From positions 91,074,499 to 91,138,498 of the forward strand of contig NC_084837.1 of the NCBI RefSeq assembly GCF_033115175.1: a stretch of 64,000 nt of DNA, in the 5' to 3' direction. Below are positions 11,298 to 46,644 of this stretch, piece by piece. Position numbers and translations under genes: made by a program. Numbering within the stretch: position 1 is the stretch's first letter; every line of letters starts with the position of its first letter. This DNA comes from Lepus europaeus. Taxonomy: Eukaryota; Chordata; Mammalia; Lagomorpha; Leporidae. Under the pieces are notes generated by a model. The model did no database searches, had not been told where the DNA came from, and saw only the letters and a list, made by a program, of their open reading frames with translations.

Positions 11298-12142
11298 CCC
11301 GTCTTCCGATACCGCCTCCACCAGGAGCCGGTCCTGACACTCTGATGGCTGTGCAAATTGCTTGGAGGACAGTAACCATGTATATTGGATGAGAGTGATC
11401 AAGAAATATGATTTCATCAGTTTTATTATCTGTTTACCTCCTCTGGGGAAGGCAGGCAGATAAAATTATATGGGCTGGTAAATTTTTGGTACATTAATTG
11501 CGGGCTGCATGACGAAATTTGTTCCTGTGACGGTGATCTGCTATTCCAAGTGGAACTGTACCCTGGCAGGATCTGCGGGCTTCGAGTTCGTCTCCGTATA
11601 ACTAATTTTATGGTGGAAAAAAACGAGAGAAAGTTTAAGTGCCTTGTCTGCTAATACCAAAGATAAATAGTGTTGTAAATTCTCTTTATTTATAGATAAC
11701 AAAATCATGTTCTATGTTGAGTTAAAAGATAATGGTGAAAAGTTAAAAAAAAATAATGGTGATCCACATGAAGGATTTTAGATATCTAATCTTTGTGTTG
11801 TTTTTCGTCCCGTGTAACGTCAAAATGTTAAATCAATGAAATCGGATCAAGTGTTTTACGGTATTTGTATGACTTTGGGCAACTTTTGTCCTATCGCCTA
11901 CTCTGGGACACTGTTACCAGTTAACATTCTACCACACATGTGATACAGGGATCGAGAAGTTCTAATGTAAAGTGAGAATGAGTTCCAATGGATTAATATC
12001 TAAGCACTCCGTGATCCACGGCGCGTGTCGGACGTGGGCTTCACGTTGCTCAATCCAGACCAGCGTCAAAAAGGTGGGCAAGGGGTCAAGGTGAAGACTT
12101 CATTGGGTAGAGCTCTGTTAATGCTGTGGGGTCTCAAGTTAA

Positions 12143-12148
12143 AATAAA
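12143..12148 (+). terminator. Candidate PAQR5 polyadenylation signal AATAAA
   Basis: First canonical AATAAA after the PAQR5 stop. It is followed directly by a genomic run of about 20 A (12151-12170). The A-run could instead be the tail of an old retroposed copy, so assignment to PAQR5 is tentative. Confidence 0.4.
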
Positions 12149-13726
12149 GTAAAAAAAAAAAAAAAAAAAAGTCTCAGTACGCCCAGGGGGTGTGGTGTGC
12201 TCCCATCCGTGGCATTGCTCACCGAGGCACTGGCTCAGTGCGGGGAAGGCGCCCCCTCCCGCTCCTCTGGGAGACAGCGCCCCCTCCCCATGGACACCCT
12301 CTGGCTCTACCTGGGCGAAGGCGCGCCCCTAGCTGCAGAGTCCAGAAAGTGGCTGAAGGAGACCGGATGGCGAACGGTCTCCTCGCTTGCCTCCTGAGAG
12401 CGGTTCACTTTCCGGGGCTCAGGTTTGAGAGAAGAGCTCTTCATCTTTTTCCCGAAGACTGGAGTTTGTAGTTGTGGGGGTTGGGGTGCGCGGGACGGGG
12501 CGGGGCGGGGCGATGCTCAGGGGAACTGGAGGCCTTTTTTGGCTGCTTGCTCAAAGTATTTTCCCACGAAACCCTGCCGCGTGCTAGGGCTTGGGGAGGC
12601 GGTGTGCTGTGCCACGGTGCTGTCAGATCGTGTTCCAGAAACCCTTCACGCGGACCCACTGTGTCCCCAAAGCCGCCCCTTTTCCAGGGAGCATCTCTTG
12701 ATGCTAAGGTCACTTTGGAACCTGTCAGTTGCATGCCAGCCCCTGACTTTCTCGGCCACAGTCCATTGTGGCAAAGACCCATTTGCAATCTCAGAGATGT
12801 TCTTCCAACTTCAGCAACGGCTGCTTTTCTTGAACTGTGGGAGACACAGAGAGAACTTATTTCTCATCTCGACGCTGTCCTGTTTCCTGCTTGGTTTGGC
12901 CGTGTTTTACCTGCCACCCTGCAAACGTGTTCATTCTTCGTTAGGAAACAGGTCCCTGGACACGTATACCCGGGTCAGTCACTCGGTGGCTAGTGAGTGC
13001 GGGGATGGAACAGGCTCTGCCCCAGGACTGGGGGGTCCAGAAGGGACTGAAACCCATGACGTCCACCCTGGCGTGCAGCCAGGGCTGTGGCTGAGCAGGC
13101 ACACAAATCCAGATACATCCAGACAATACTGAGCACAGAAGGAAAGGAGCCTGGTGAAGGAACAGGGAAGGACGGGTGGGCAGATGAAGGTGATGGTCAC
13201 CCAGAAAACCTGGCGCTTGAGGCACAGAAAGCAATCGGCTTTGCCCGCGTGCGGGGAAGGGCATGTCAGGTAGAGACAGCAGTGGGGACAAAGGCCCCAG
13301 GCCAGCAGGTTTCTGTCCTGTTGGAAGGGTGGAAATCAGGCGCTCATTCCTGAGATGTTTAACTCCAGAAGATCTCTGGATAACAGGACTTTCGAAGAAT
13401 TAAGCAATTTTCCGGAACTTTCTTTCTAGACGATTGCCTAAAGGACTTTCCTCTGTCCTGTGGGTATCTGTGTGGAATGAGCCTCCGACAATGCAAGTCG
13501 GCACTCCCATGATCCGTCTGTATCTCTCCATCTCCTGAATACAGAAAAAGCAGAACCGGCTTAACTTTTGCCTGTTCCAGAGCTTAGAGCCAAAGGACGT
13601 CCACGGTCACTTAATCCAGCCTTTCTAAAATTTTTCCAATGACATAAAATGCACAATCTCAGGCCCACACACACTGACATATTTGGGATACAGGAGGAGA
13701 GGAGGGGATCTTGGGGTTTCTAATTC

Positions 13727-14036
13727 TTTTAAACATTTATTTATTCATTTTTATTTGAGAGCAAGAGGAAGGAGAGAGAGAGAGAGAATCTACCATCTGT
13801 ATGCAACAGCCAATGCTGGGTCAGTTTGGAGCCAGGAGCCTGGGACTCATGTTAGGTCCCCTATGTAGGTGGAAAGGACTGAGGTGTGTGAGCCATTGCC
13901 TGCTGCCTGCCAGGGAACCCCTTGTCAGGGAGCTCCTCTTGGGATGAGACATGGAGCTGGGACTCAAACCCGGGGATTCCAATATGAGATGCAGGCAGTC
14001 CAAGCACAACTTAACCACTGCACCAAACTCCCACCC
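13727..14036 (-). mobile_element. C-repeat SINE, diverged
   Basis: Reverse copy: aaacatttatttattc tail and a caaactcccacccc head end. Confidence 0.8.
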
Positions 14037-15011
14037 CTGGGATTGTGAATATTGAGAAAAAGTCTCAGATTATTTTTAATAAAAGGGAATCCAAGAAGCA
14101 CTGATACAATCCAATCTTTTTTCTTAAAGCATAATTTCAGAAAGAAAAATGTTGCAAAATAGCTCAAAGAATTCCCTGACACTTTTCATGCCTTCTCTCT
14201 TTGATATCTGTAACTCCAGCTCCAGCTCCAACTCCAACAGTGAGAACCCAGCTCCATCAGCCACAATATGGCGCGGGTTTGCTCAGTCCTAGCAAGTGCC
14301 AAATGCTGATTCGGAATGATTCGTTCGTGTCAGGGTGGGACAAGGAGCCTTCCATGTGTTTCAGGAGCTTTGTCTTGAGCCTGAAGGCAGATGGCCTCAG
14401 TCCCTTGGATTAATTACTTCTCCTTTTCTGCATGTGCTCATTTGAAATACGGTCTGGGTGGTGCGTTTCTTTGTGTGTGAATTTTGCAGTGCCTCCATCT
14501 GACCTGGCTACTTCTCACTAATTCGCTTTTTGAGTATTGAAAACATGAACATCTCACCACTCGTTGTATAAATGACCTGTGTACAGGGAGCCACGTGGCC
14601 CGGGGTTGTGAAGGAAGCTTCCAAGGCCACCAGGTGACTGCTGGGCCAGGGAAGGACCCGGGGAGGCTGCGAGGACCCAGCTCCCCGGGAAGTCTGAGCT
14701 CCATTTTACTCCCTTTCCGCTGACGTTGGGCTTCGGCCGCTTCTCTTCATTGGCGTTTATTAGGTTTCCACAGCGGAGTGTTTGCATGAATAAATGATTT
14801 CAAAGCTGCGTAGTGCTAGTTCCTCTTAAGTGATTCCCCTAAGGTTCTCCGAGCTCAGTTGGGCAGACTTAAACTTGCACTTTCCACAAGACTCATAATC
14901 CCATCCTAGATGGGATAGAAACAAGTCCACCCCAAACACTTTTAAGCCAGTCATTATATCAGTTGCATTCATAAGTGGATGGATACACTTTTCTGTATTT
15001 GAATAATGGGA

Positions 15012-15379
15012 GGGGCCGGAGCTGTGGCGCAATGGGTTAACGCCCTGGCCTGAAGCACCGGCAACCCACATGGGCACCGGTTCGAGACCCGGCCACTCCA
15101 CTTCCTATCCAGCTCTCTGCTGTGGCCTGGGAAAGCAGTAGAAGATGGCCCAAGTCCTTGGGCCCCTGCACCCATGTGGGAGACCAGGAAGAAACCCCTG
15201 GCTCCTGGCTTCGGATTGGCACAGCTACAGCCATTGTGGCCAATTGGGGAGTGAACCAGTGGATGGTTCACTCTCTCTCTCTCTCTCTCTGCCTCTCCTC
15301 TCTCTGTGTATCTCTGACTTTCAAATAAATAAATAAATCTTTAAAAAAGCTTTTAAAAATAAAATAAAATAAAATAAAA
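15012..15379 (+). mobile_element. C-repeat SINE with perfect target duplication
   Basis: Full-length forward copy (ggggccggagctgtggcgca), B-box ggttcgagaccc, aaataaataaatcttt tail and aaaat repeats. Exact duplication gaataatggga at 15001-15011 and 15380-15390. Confidence 0.97.
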
Positions 15380-15636
15380 GAATAATGGGAAACCACTCAG
15401 CAACAGGAGGGAATGGATTCCTGAGCCGCACAAGGCAGTGGGCAGTCTCAAAGCTTTGTGTTGAGTGAAGAAGAGACAGTTCTGGAGAAGGCTACACTAC
15501 AGGGAAGGAACGCAGGAAAGTGGCTGCCAGGGCTAGCAGCGGAGAACGTGCAGCAGCTACCAAGGAGCGGAAAATGGCAGATGTTAGAGGTGGCTGAGCG
15601 TCACATACCCAGAACCATACCACCAAAGAGGGTGAG

Positions 15637-15966
15637 TTTGTGTGTGCGTGTGTCTGTGTTTTAAAAGATTTCTTTTTATTTGAAAGGCAGAGTTGGGGGC
15701 AGGGCGGGGGAGAGAGAGGGAGATAGATCTTCCATCTGCTGGTTCTTCCATCTGCCCCAATTGGCCTCAACGGCTGGGGCTGGACCGCTCTGAAGCAAGT
15801 AGCCAGGAGCTTCCTCTGGGTCTCCCATGTGGGTGCAGGGGCTCAAGCACTTGGGCCATCCTCTGCTGCCTTCCCAGGTCATTAGCAGGGAGCTGGATCA
15901 GAAGTGGAGCAGCTGGGACTCAAATTGGTGCCCATAGGTTTACCCTCCATGCCATAGCACCAGCCC
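15637..15966 (-). mobile_element. C-repeat SINE
   Basis: Reverse copy flanked by imperfect aaagagggtgagttt / aaaaggatgagttt. Confidence 0.88.
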
Positions 15967-16328
15967 CAAAAGGATGAGTTTTACCCCTTGAGTGCCAAAA
16001 AAAAAGCTGACCTAAAAAGAGGCCTGCCAGTTCTCTCCTTCCCCGCACCTGTCCCCAGCCTGGGTTTCCCCCAGAGGGTTCTGGGGGAAAATGCAGGTCT
16101 TTGGCTGGCTGTGGGAAGGCGTCACCTGACCATTTTTGAAACGATAGAATGGTGTTTTTACAAAAATCAAGCCAAAGGGCTTTAACATGGACAGAAACGG
16201 ACCAAGAGGAGAAGCTGGAGGTGGTGCATTGTGCTGGGTCCTGGATTGGGGCTGTGTTTGAAAAGATGGATTCATTCATTCCTTCAACTGATGGCCGACC
16301 CACATTGCCAGGCACAGGGTAGGCAACG

Positions 16329-16344
16329 GTGCCATCTAGTGAGG
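16329..16344 (-). promoter_or_regulatory. CTCF-type motif (reverse)
   Basis: The reverse strand reads cctcactagatggcacc, a full match to the CACTAGATGGCAC form. About 1.1 kb upstream of the KIF23 promoter. Confidence 0.55.
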
Positions 16345-16645
16345 GAACCGAGAGACTCGCTGGCACAGGAGACAGGAATCCACAGGGCACAGGAGACAGG
16401 AATCCACAGGGCTGTAGCAAGTCCACAGGTGCGGAGAGCCAGGGAGGGTGGATGTGGGCACTGGGTGTTCATTGTCCCGGGCAGGGGTGTGCGCAGATCT
16501 GCTGAAAACTGGCGATAGGGCATGGCCGCAGGCAGAGAGAAGGGCCCTGGGCCGGTGGTGAGTTCAGGGCACCGCGATTCAGTGCAGGGGTGTAGGGGGC
16601 AGTGGTGGACCAGGAGCCTGGAAGAGCGAGGGGCAGAAACACAGG

Positions 16646-16988
16646 TTTTTAAAAAAATAGCTATTTATTTGAAAGGCAGAGTTACAGAGAGGCAGAGGCA
16701 GTGTGTGTGTGGGGGGGGGGGTGAGAGAGAGAGAGAGAGAGAGGTCTTCTGACCGTTGGTTCACTCCCCAGATGGCAGCAAGGCCGCAGCTGTGCCCATC
16801 CGAAGCCAGGAGCCAGAAGCTTCTCCCGGTCTCCTACACAGGTGCAGGGGCCCAAGCACTTGGGCCATCTTCCACTGCTTTCCCAGGCCACAGCAGAGAG
16901 CTGGACCAGAAGAGGAGCAGCTAGGAATCGAACCAGCGCTCATACGGGATGCGGGCACCGCAGGTCCAGGCCACAGCAGAGCCAGCCA
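16646..16988 (-). mobile_element. C-repeat SINE
   Basis: Reverse copy with a gtgtgtgtgg, poly-G and GA run near its tail. Its head end is altered by a duplicated ccaggccacagcagag. Confidence 0.85.
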
Positions 16989-17647
16989 CGCAGGTTCCCG
17001 GTGGGGGAGACGAGACCAGATCCCTGAGTGAGAGGCGGGCTGCCTTCCCAGGGGAAGCTGGGCGGGAGGGTGGCTGCAGCGATTCTGCTTCTAGGAGTAT
17101 ACGAATTTCCTTGCTTTGTACTAAGTGATGAATTTCCAAGTCTATGCACAGAGGCCGCGTCTGTAACAGGAAACATCAAAACCATCCTAATTAACGTCCA
17201 ACCACACAGGCCAAGGAAATGACTACCCGCAGCCCCGCCGTGCGCCTGTAGGAAGGTGAGAAGGGGCGGGAGGCCGCTAGGAGCACAGATGTAGTCGATA
17301 ACCATCAGGAAAAAAACCCAGTCTCCTCAGCGGAAAACGCGAGGGCTTCGAGTTCCGGTCCCTCTGGCGCTGACAACCAGACTCTGCGTCGGTCGCCTAG
17401 GAGACCAGCGCCACTTCCGGCAGGGCGGGCACGGCCTTCGAGGCCACGCCCCTCCCCGCGAGCGGGCGCTGATTGGTCCGTTTGAAATGCGCCGGGCGCG
17501 AGCTCACCTGGGCTCGCAGCGGCGCCGCCGGGCTTTCCGGAGCGCCGCGCCTTGAGCTGCCGAGACCCGGTTCCTGCGGCGCGTCCGTCAGCCCGCCCGA
17601 TCGAGCCCGGCCCGCGCGCGTGCCGCGGCCCCGCCGAGCCTGCTGCC

Positions 17648-42874
<25,227 letters not shown>

Positions 42875-43395
42875 ACAAGACCGCCCCGGTAGCAGCAGAG
42901 CGTCGTCAATGGTGCTGGTGACTGCTCCGAAGCCACGGAGAGCAGCCTCCTGCGGCCTCGCTGGACGTCCCAGACCTCAGCCCTGTCAGACACTGGCTTA
43001 GAGCAGAGCTTCCCTGATGGTTCCAAAGACACGCAGCAGTCAGCAGACCTTGTATATTATGTGCCTCACCGTATTTAATATTCCTAGCAGAGCAAGACCC
43101 CGGGCTCATTGCTGTATGGACTTTTTTATAAAGCTGTTTTTTGTATATTTCTTATGGACTTATAAACTAATTCACACAAGTGTTTGTCTTGGTATAATTA
43201 AGGTAATATCTAGATCACGCTTCGTTTTTTATTGTGACTTCTCCAGCTCTGGTCTATTTCTTTGGTTTTTTAAACGAAACAAATGCTGCTATTGATTAGC
43301 TGCAAGAATGCACTTTAGACATATTTGACAATTGAAACTTTCAAAATAAAGATATCGGGACTGGCCCATAATAAAACCATTTTCGGAAGGTGTTT
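42875..43395 (+). other. KIF23: KIF23 3' untranslated region
   Basis: About 500 bp, AT-rich towards its end, with two AATAAA signals at 43345 and 43370. Cleavage is expected near 43365-43395. No repeat is seen in it. Confidence 0.8.
43345..43375 (+). terminator. KIF23 polyadenylation signals (two AATAAA)
   Basis: AATAAA at 43345-43350 and 43370-43375, 25 bp apart, followed by a T/G-rich stretch (ttttcggaaggtgttttgca) that suits a downstream element. Confidence 0.8.
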
Positions 43396-43799
43396 TGCAT
43401 TTTGTATGTATATACTCACTTTCTGACATTTAGATATGCCATTTCATTTAGATATGAAATAAAAAGCACTCAGAACCACAGAGGTGTGATGGTCATTCAT
43501 TGCACACACACTAGCCGCAGCAAGCACGCGTCTCGCTTCTACCTGGCGCTCTTCCTTGTGACTGAATGAGAAGAAAGCCCTGGAAAATGCCCACGGGAAG
43601 TCATCTGACGTTGAATGGGAGATGCCTTTTTTGTCTGACAACCATAATTCCTACAGAATAAGTACACTTTCCCAGACATTTAAACAGAAAACACAGTTTG
43701 GCACAAAACAGAGCACTATGAAAAATCATGGTGAAATAGCTATTCTTGCCTGAGTGAACCTGTTTGCTCATTAAATTTACATTTATTTTAAGGCTGAAC

Positions 43800-44133
43800 C
43801 TTTTTTTTTTTTTTTAAAAAAAACAGGCAGAGTGGACAGTGAGAGAGAGACAGAGAGAAAGGTCTTCCTTTTCCATTGGTTCACCCTCCAATGGCTGCTG
43901 TGGCCGGTGCACCATGCTGATCCGAAGCTGGGAGCAAGGTGCTTCTCCTGGTCTCCCATGCGGTGCAGGGCCCAAGGATTTGGGCCATCCTCCACTGCAC
44001 TCCCGGGCCATAGCAGACAGCTGGACTGGAAGAGGGGCAACCGGGACAGAATCCGGTGCCCCGACCGGGACTAGAACCTGGTGTGTCAGCGCCGCAGGCA
44101 GAGGATTAGCCTATTGAGCCGCGGTGCTGGCTT
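43800..44133 (-). mobile_element. C-repeat SINE, younger subfamily (first of tandem pair)
   Basis: Reverse copy with aggcagagtggacagtgaga. Flanked by aaggctgaac at 43790 and 44134. Confidence 0.93.
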
Positions 44134-44143
44134 AAGGCTGAAC

Positions 44144-44494
44144 TTTTTTTTTTTTTTTTTTAATTTTTGACAGGCAGAGTGGACAGTGAGAGAAAGACAG
44201 AGAGAAAGGTCTTCCTTTTGCCGTTGGTTCACCCTCCAATGGCTGCTGCGGTAGGCGCGCTGCGGCCGGCGCAATGCGCTGATCCGATGGCAGGAGCCAG
44301 GTGCTTCTCCCGGTCTCCCATGGGGTGCAGGGCCCAAGCACTTGGGCCATCCTCCACTGCACTCCCTGGCCACAGCAGAGAGCTGGCCTGGAAGAGGGGC
44401 AACCAGGACAGGATCGGTGCCCCGACCGGGACTAGAACCCGGTGTGCCGGCGCCGCAAGGCGGAGGATTAGCCTAGTGAGCCGCGGCGCCGGCC
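44144..44494 (-). mobile_element. C-repeat SINE, younger subfamily (second of tandem pair)
   Basis: Reverse copy, close to those at 57956 and 61505. Flanked by the same aaggctgaac at 44134 and 44495. Confidence 0.94.
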
Positions 44495-45146
44495 CAAGGC
44501 TGAACTTTTTAACATGATAGTTTGTGCATTTTTAATATCAATATTAAAAGTATTATATTAGTCCTGACCAAAAGCAGTTTCAAAGGCTAAGGAGAAAGAC
44601 AATGCATGTATTTGTCACTCAGTGTAATAGGAAACATTACATGTATTTTTAGAATGCTTCCTATTTCAGTAGAAACTCCAGAATTTTTCACTTATTTCAG
44701 AGGCAGAGAGGATTCTCAGGTGCTTGTTCTGTCACCTGTTGCCAACCAATCCACTTTGGATTTGTAAAACTATAGTTCTGACACTGCCAAGTTCCCAAGA
44801 AGGTGCGTTTTTTGGGTTTGTTCTGTTCTGGTCCACGTATCTAGGCATGCCAGTAACACTTTGAAACGTTGATCTAATATATACTTGTGCATCTTCTATG
44901 TGCCATGTTTTGGGCACAGGGATTGCAGTGGTGAAGTTTGTGTTCTTGGATTTTAAGTCTGTCTTTGCTTTAAAAAATCGTCTTGGTTATTACTGGCCTT
45001 TGATCCTTACATTTAAAATTTAAGGTCAGCTTGTCAGATTCTATTGAAAACCTTAATGGAATTTTGATTGAAGTTACATCATTAGAATTATCGACTGTAG
45101 GATCTTCCCATCATTCTTCTAAGGTTGCCTTTGATGGTCCATAAAG

Positions 45147-45385
45147 TTTTTAAATTCATTGATTTGAAACACAGAGTGACATCTTCCATCCACTGGTTCA
45201 CTCCACAAATGGCCACAACTGCAGGGGCAAAGGCGGCCAGAGCCAGGAGCTGCAGGGTCTCCGTGTGGGTGCAGGGGCCCAAGTATTTGGGCTATCCCAC
45301 TTCTTTTGCAAGGAGCTGGATGGGGAGTGGAGGAGCCTAGACTCAACCAAGGCTCAGGGGGTGCAGATGTCACCACAAAGGTGGC
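45147..45385 (-). mobile_element. Degenerate C-repeat SINE
   Basis: Reverse copy with catccactggttcactcc and gtgggtgcaggggcccaag; inserted in an L1 remnant. Confidence 0.7.
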
Positions 45386-45422
45386 CTCTTCATAGTTTTA
45401 TGATTTTAAAAATGATGGTCAT

Positions 45423-45719
45423 GGGGCTGGCGCTGTGCCTGCAGTGCCAGCATCCCATATGGGCGCTGCTCCACTTCCCATCCAGCTCTCTGCTGTGGCC
45501 TGAGAAAGCAGTAGAAGACGGTCCAAATGCTTGGGCCCCTGCACCCGTGGAGGAGACCTGGAAGAAGCACCTGGCTTCTGGCTTTGGTTCAGCGCAGCTC
45601 CAGCTGTTGGGGCAGTTTGGGGAGTGAACCAGCAGATGGAAGACCTGTCTGTCTCTCTCTGCCTCTGCTTCCCTGTAACTCTGCCTTCAAATAAATAAAT
45701 ATTTAAAAAAAAAAAAAAA
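45423..45719 (+). mobile_element. C-repeat SINE, shortened head
   Basis: Forward copy ggggctggcgctgtgcctgc with aaataaataaat tail; flanks gatggtca / gatggaca. In the same L1 remnant. Confidence 0.88.
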
Positions 45720-46389
45720 GATGGACACGCACGTCTTGCTAGATTTTTTCTAGAAGCAGTTTTCATTGCTGTCCTACGACGCGGCTTTTAGTATGGCATT
45801 TGATAGCTTACCTGCTGGGTATAGGAATGTCAGCAGCTACACCGAACTATCACTCTGAATTGTTTATGGGTTCTCTTGCAAGTTCTGCACCTAGAAGGTG
45901 AGGGCTTCTATCTAATCGTTTTTCCTACAGAGGCGGTGCGTCCCTGATCTGCGAGGGAATGTTCCGAGGCTTCCCCGTCAGGTTGTGATGGGCACCCTTT
46001 ACTAGGATATGGAAGTTAGCTTTCATGTTTCCCACTTCCCAAGGCTCTGGGGAAACAGCTGTTGGGGTTCAGCGAGGCTTCTCTGACAAAGTTTCACGGA
46101 GATGTCGCTCCTTAGTTCGCTGGTGTAAGATTCTCACGATATACACCCTGGGTATTAATTCACCGAAGGGCCGGGACCCGGCTCAAACGCTCTCGCACCG
46201 GTGCGGAGCGCAGTCAGCCGCGCCTGGATCCAGTGAGCATGTTCCCTCTTCCTAAACGCGGTCCCGGTTCGCCAGGTCCGGAGAGCTGGCACCTAGCATC
46301 GGCGGACAAACTCCCAGAATGAGCCCTGCGCACAGCGCAGGCGCGTACGTCCCGCCCCCCCCCCTCCGTCCCGCCCCTTCCGCCCGGCA

Positions 46390-46572
46390 CGGGCGCCGAT
46401 TGGCTCTTGCGGCCGTATAAGAAGTTGTGCGCAGGCGCACGGCTCCCTTTCCTCAGCTGCCGCAAAGGTGCTCGGTTCTTCCGAGGAAGCTAAGGCCGCG
46501 TTGGGGTGAGGCCCTCACTTCATCCGGCGACTAGCACCGCGCCCGGCAGCGCCAGCCCACCAGCCCCGCACC
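46390..46572 (+). promoter_or_regulatory. RPLP1: RPLP1 promoter and 5' UTR
   Basis: Inverted CCAAT box (gattggc, 46398-46404), TATA-like gtataag (46415-46421), and an NRF1-type TGCGCAGGCGCAC (46428-46440). A terminal oligopyrimidine tract ctccctttcctc starts at about 46443-46446, about 30 bp past the TATA-like box. The TOP start is the hallmark of mTOR-controlled ribosomal-protein mRNAs. The following 5' UTR closely resembles human RPLP1 as recalled. Confidence 0.9.
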
Positions 46573-46644
46573 ATGGCCTCCGTCTCCGAGCTCGCCTGCA
46601 TCTACTCCGCCCTGATCCTGCACGACGACGAGGTGACCGTCACG
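46573..46644 (+). CDS. RPLP1: RPLP1 coding exon 1
   Basis: 24 codons from ATG in context caccATGg to VTVT; donor gtgagt. The intron stays open for a while in the same frame (to 46974), but that is GC-rich read-through. Confidence 0.97.

Larger units (their letters stand above)
9647..12150 (+). other. PAQR5: Probable PAQR5 3' untranslated region
   Basis: There is no AATAAA between the stop codon and 12143. The stretch holds no C-repeat SINE, a C-run near 10605-10618, a CA microsatellite at 11251-11297, and an AT-rich part after about 11340 that still contains CpGs. The length (about 2.5 kb) is inferred from the first canonical polyadenylation signal. A shorter UTR using a variant signal is possible. 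Confidence 0.5.
12171..17379. other. Intergenic region PAQR5 - KIF23
   Basis: Holds four C-repeats and one CTCF-type motif. 12230-12530 is GC-rich. 14037-15011 shows nothing. No exon with a believable product on either strand. Confidence 0.7.
44935..45850 (-). mobile_element. Ancient L1 remnant with two SINE insertions
   Basis: Reverse-strand L1 ORF2/3' pattern: aatcgtcttggttattactg, gtcagcttgtcagattctat, ggaattttgattgaagttac, then acgcacgtcttgctagattttt after the SINEs. Highly diverged and non-coding. Confidence 0.55.
43396..46389. other. Intergenic region KIF23 - RPLP1
   Basis: About 3 kb, mostly repeats (a tandem SINE pair, an L1 remnant with two SINEs). From about 46100 the CpG content rises into the RPLP1 promoter. 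Confidence 0.8.

Noticed and set aside
12425-13132. 235-codon forward frame between PAQR5 and KIF23
   Set aside because: No family resemblance, no splice or promoter context; a frame opened by composition.
15012-15100. tRNA gene at a SINE head
   Set aside because: The A/B-box-like sequence is the tRNA-derived head of a C-repeat; it continues into the SINE body and does not fold as a standalone tRNA.
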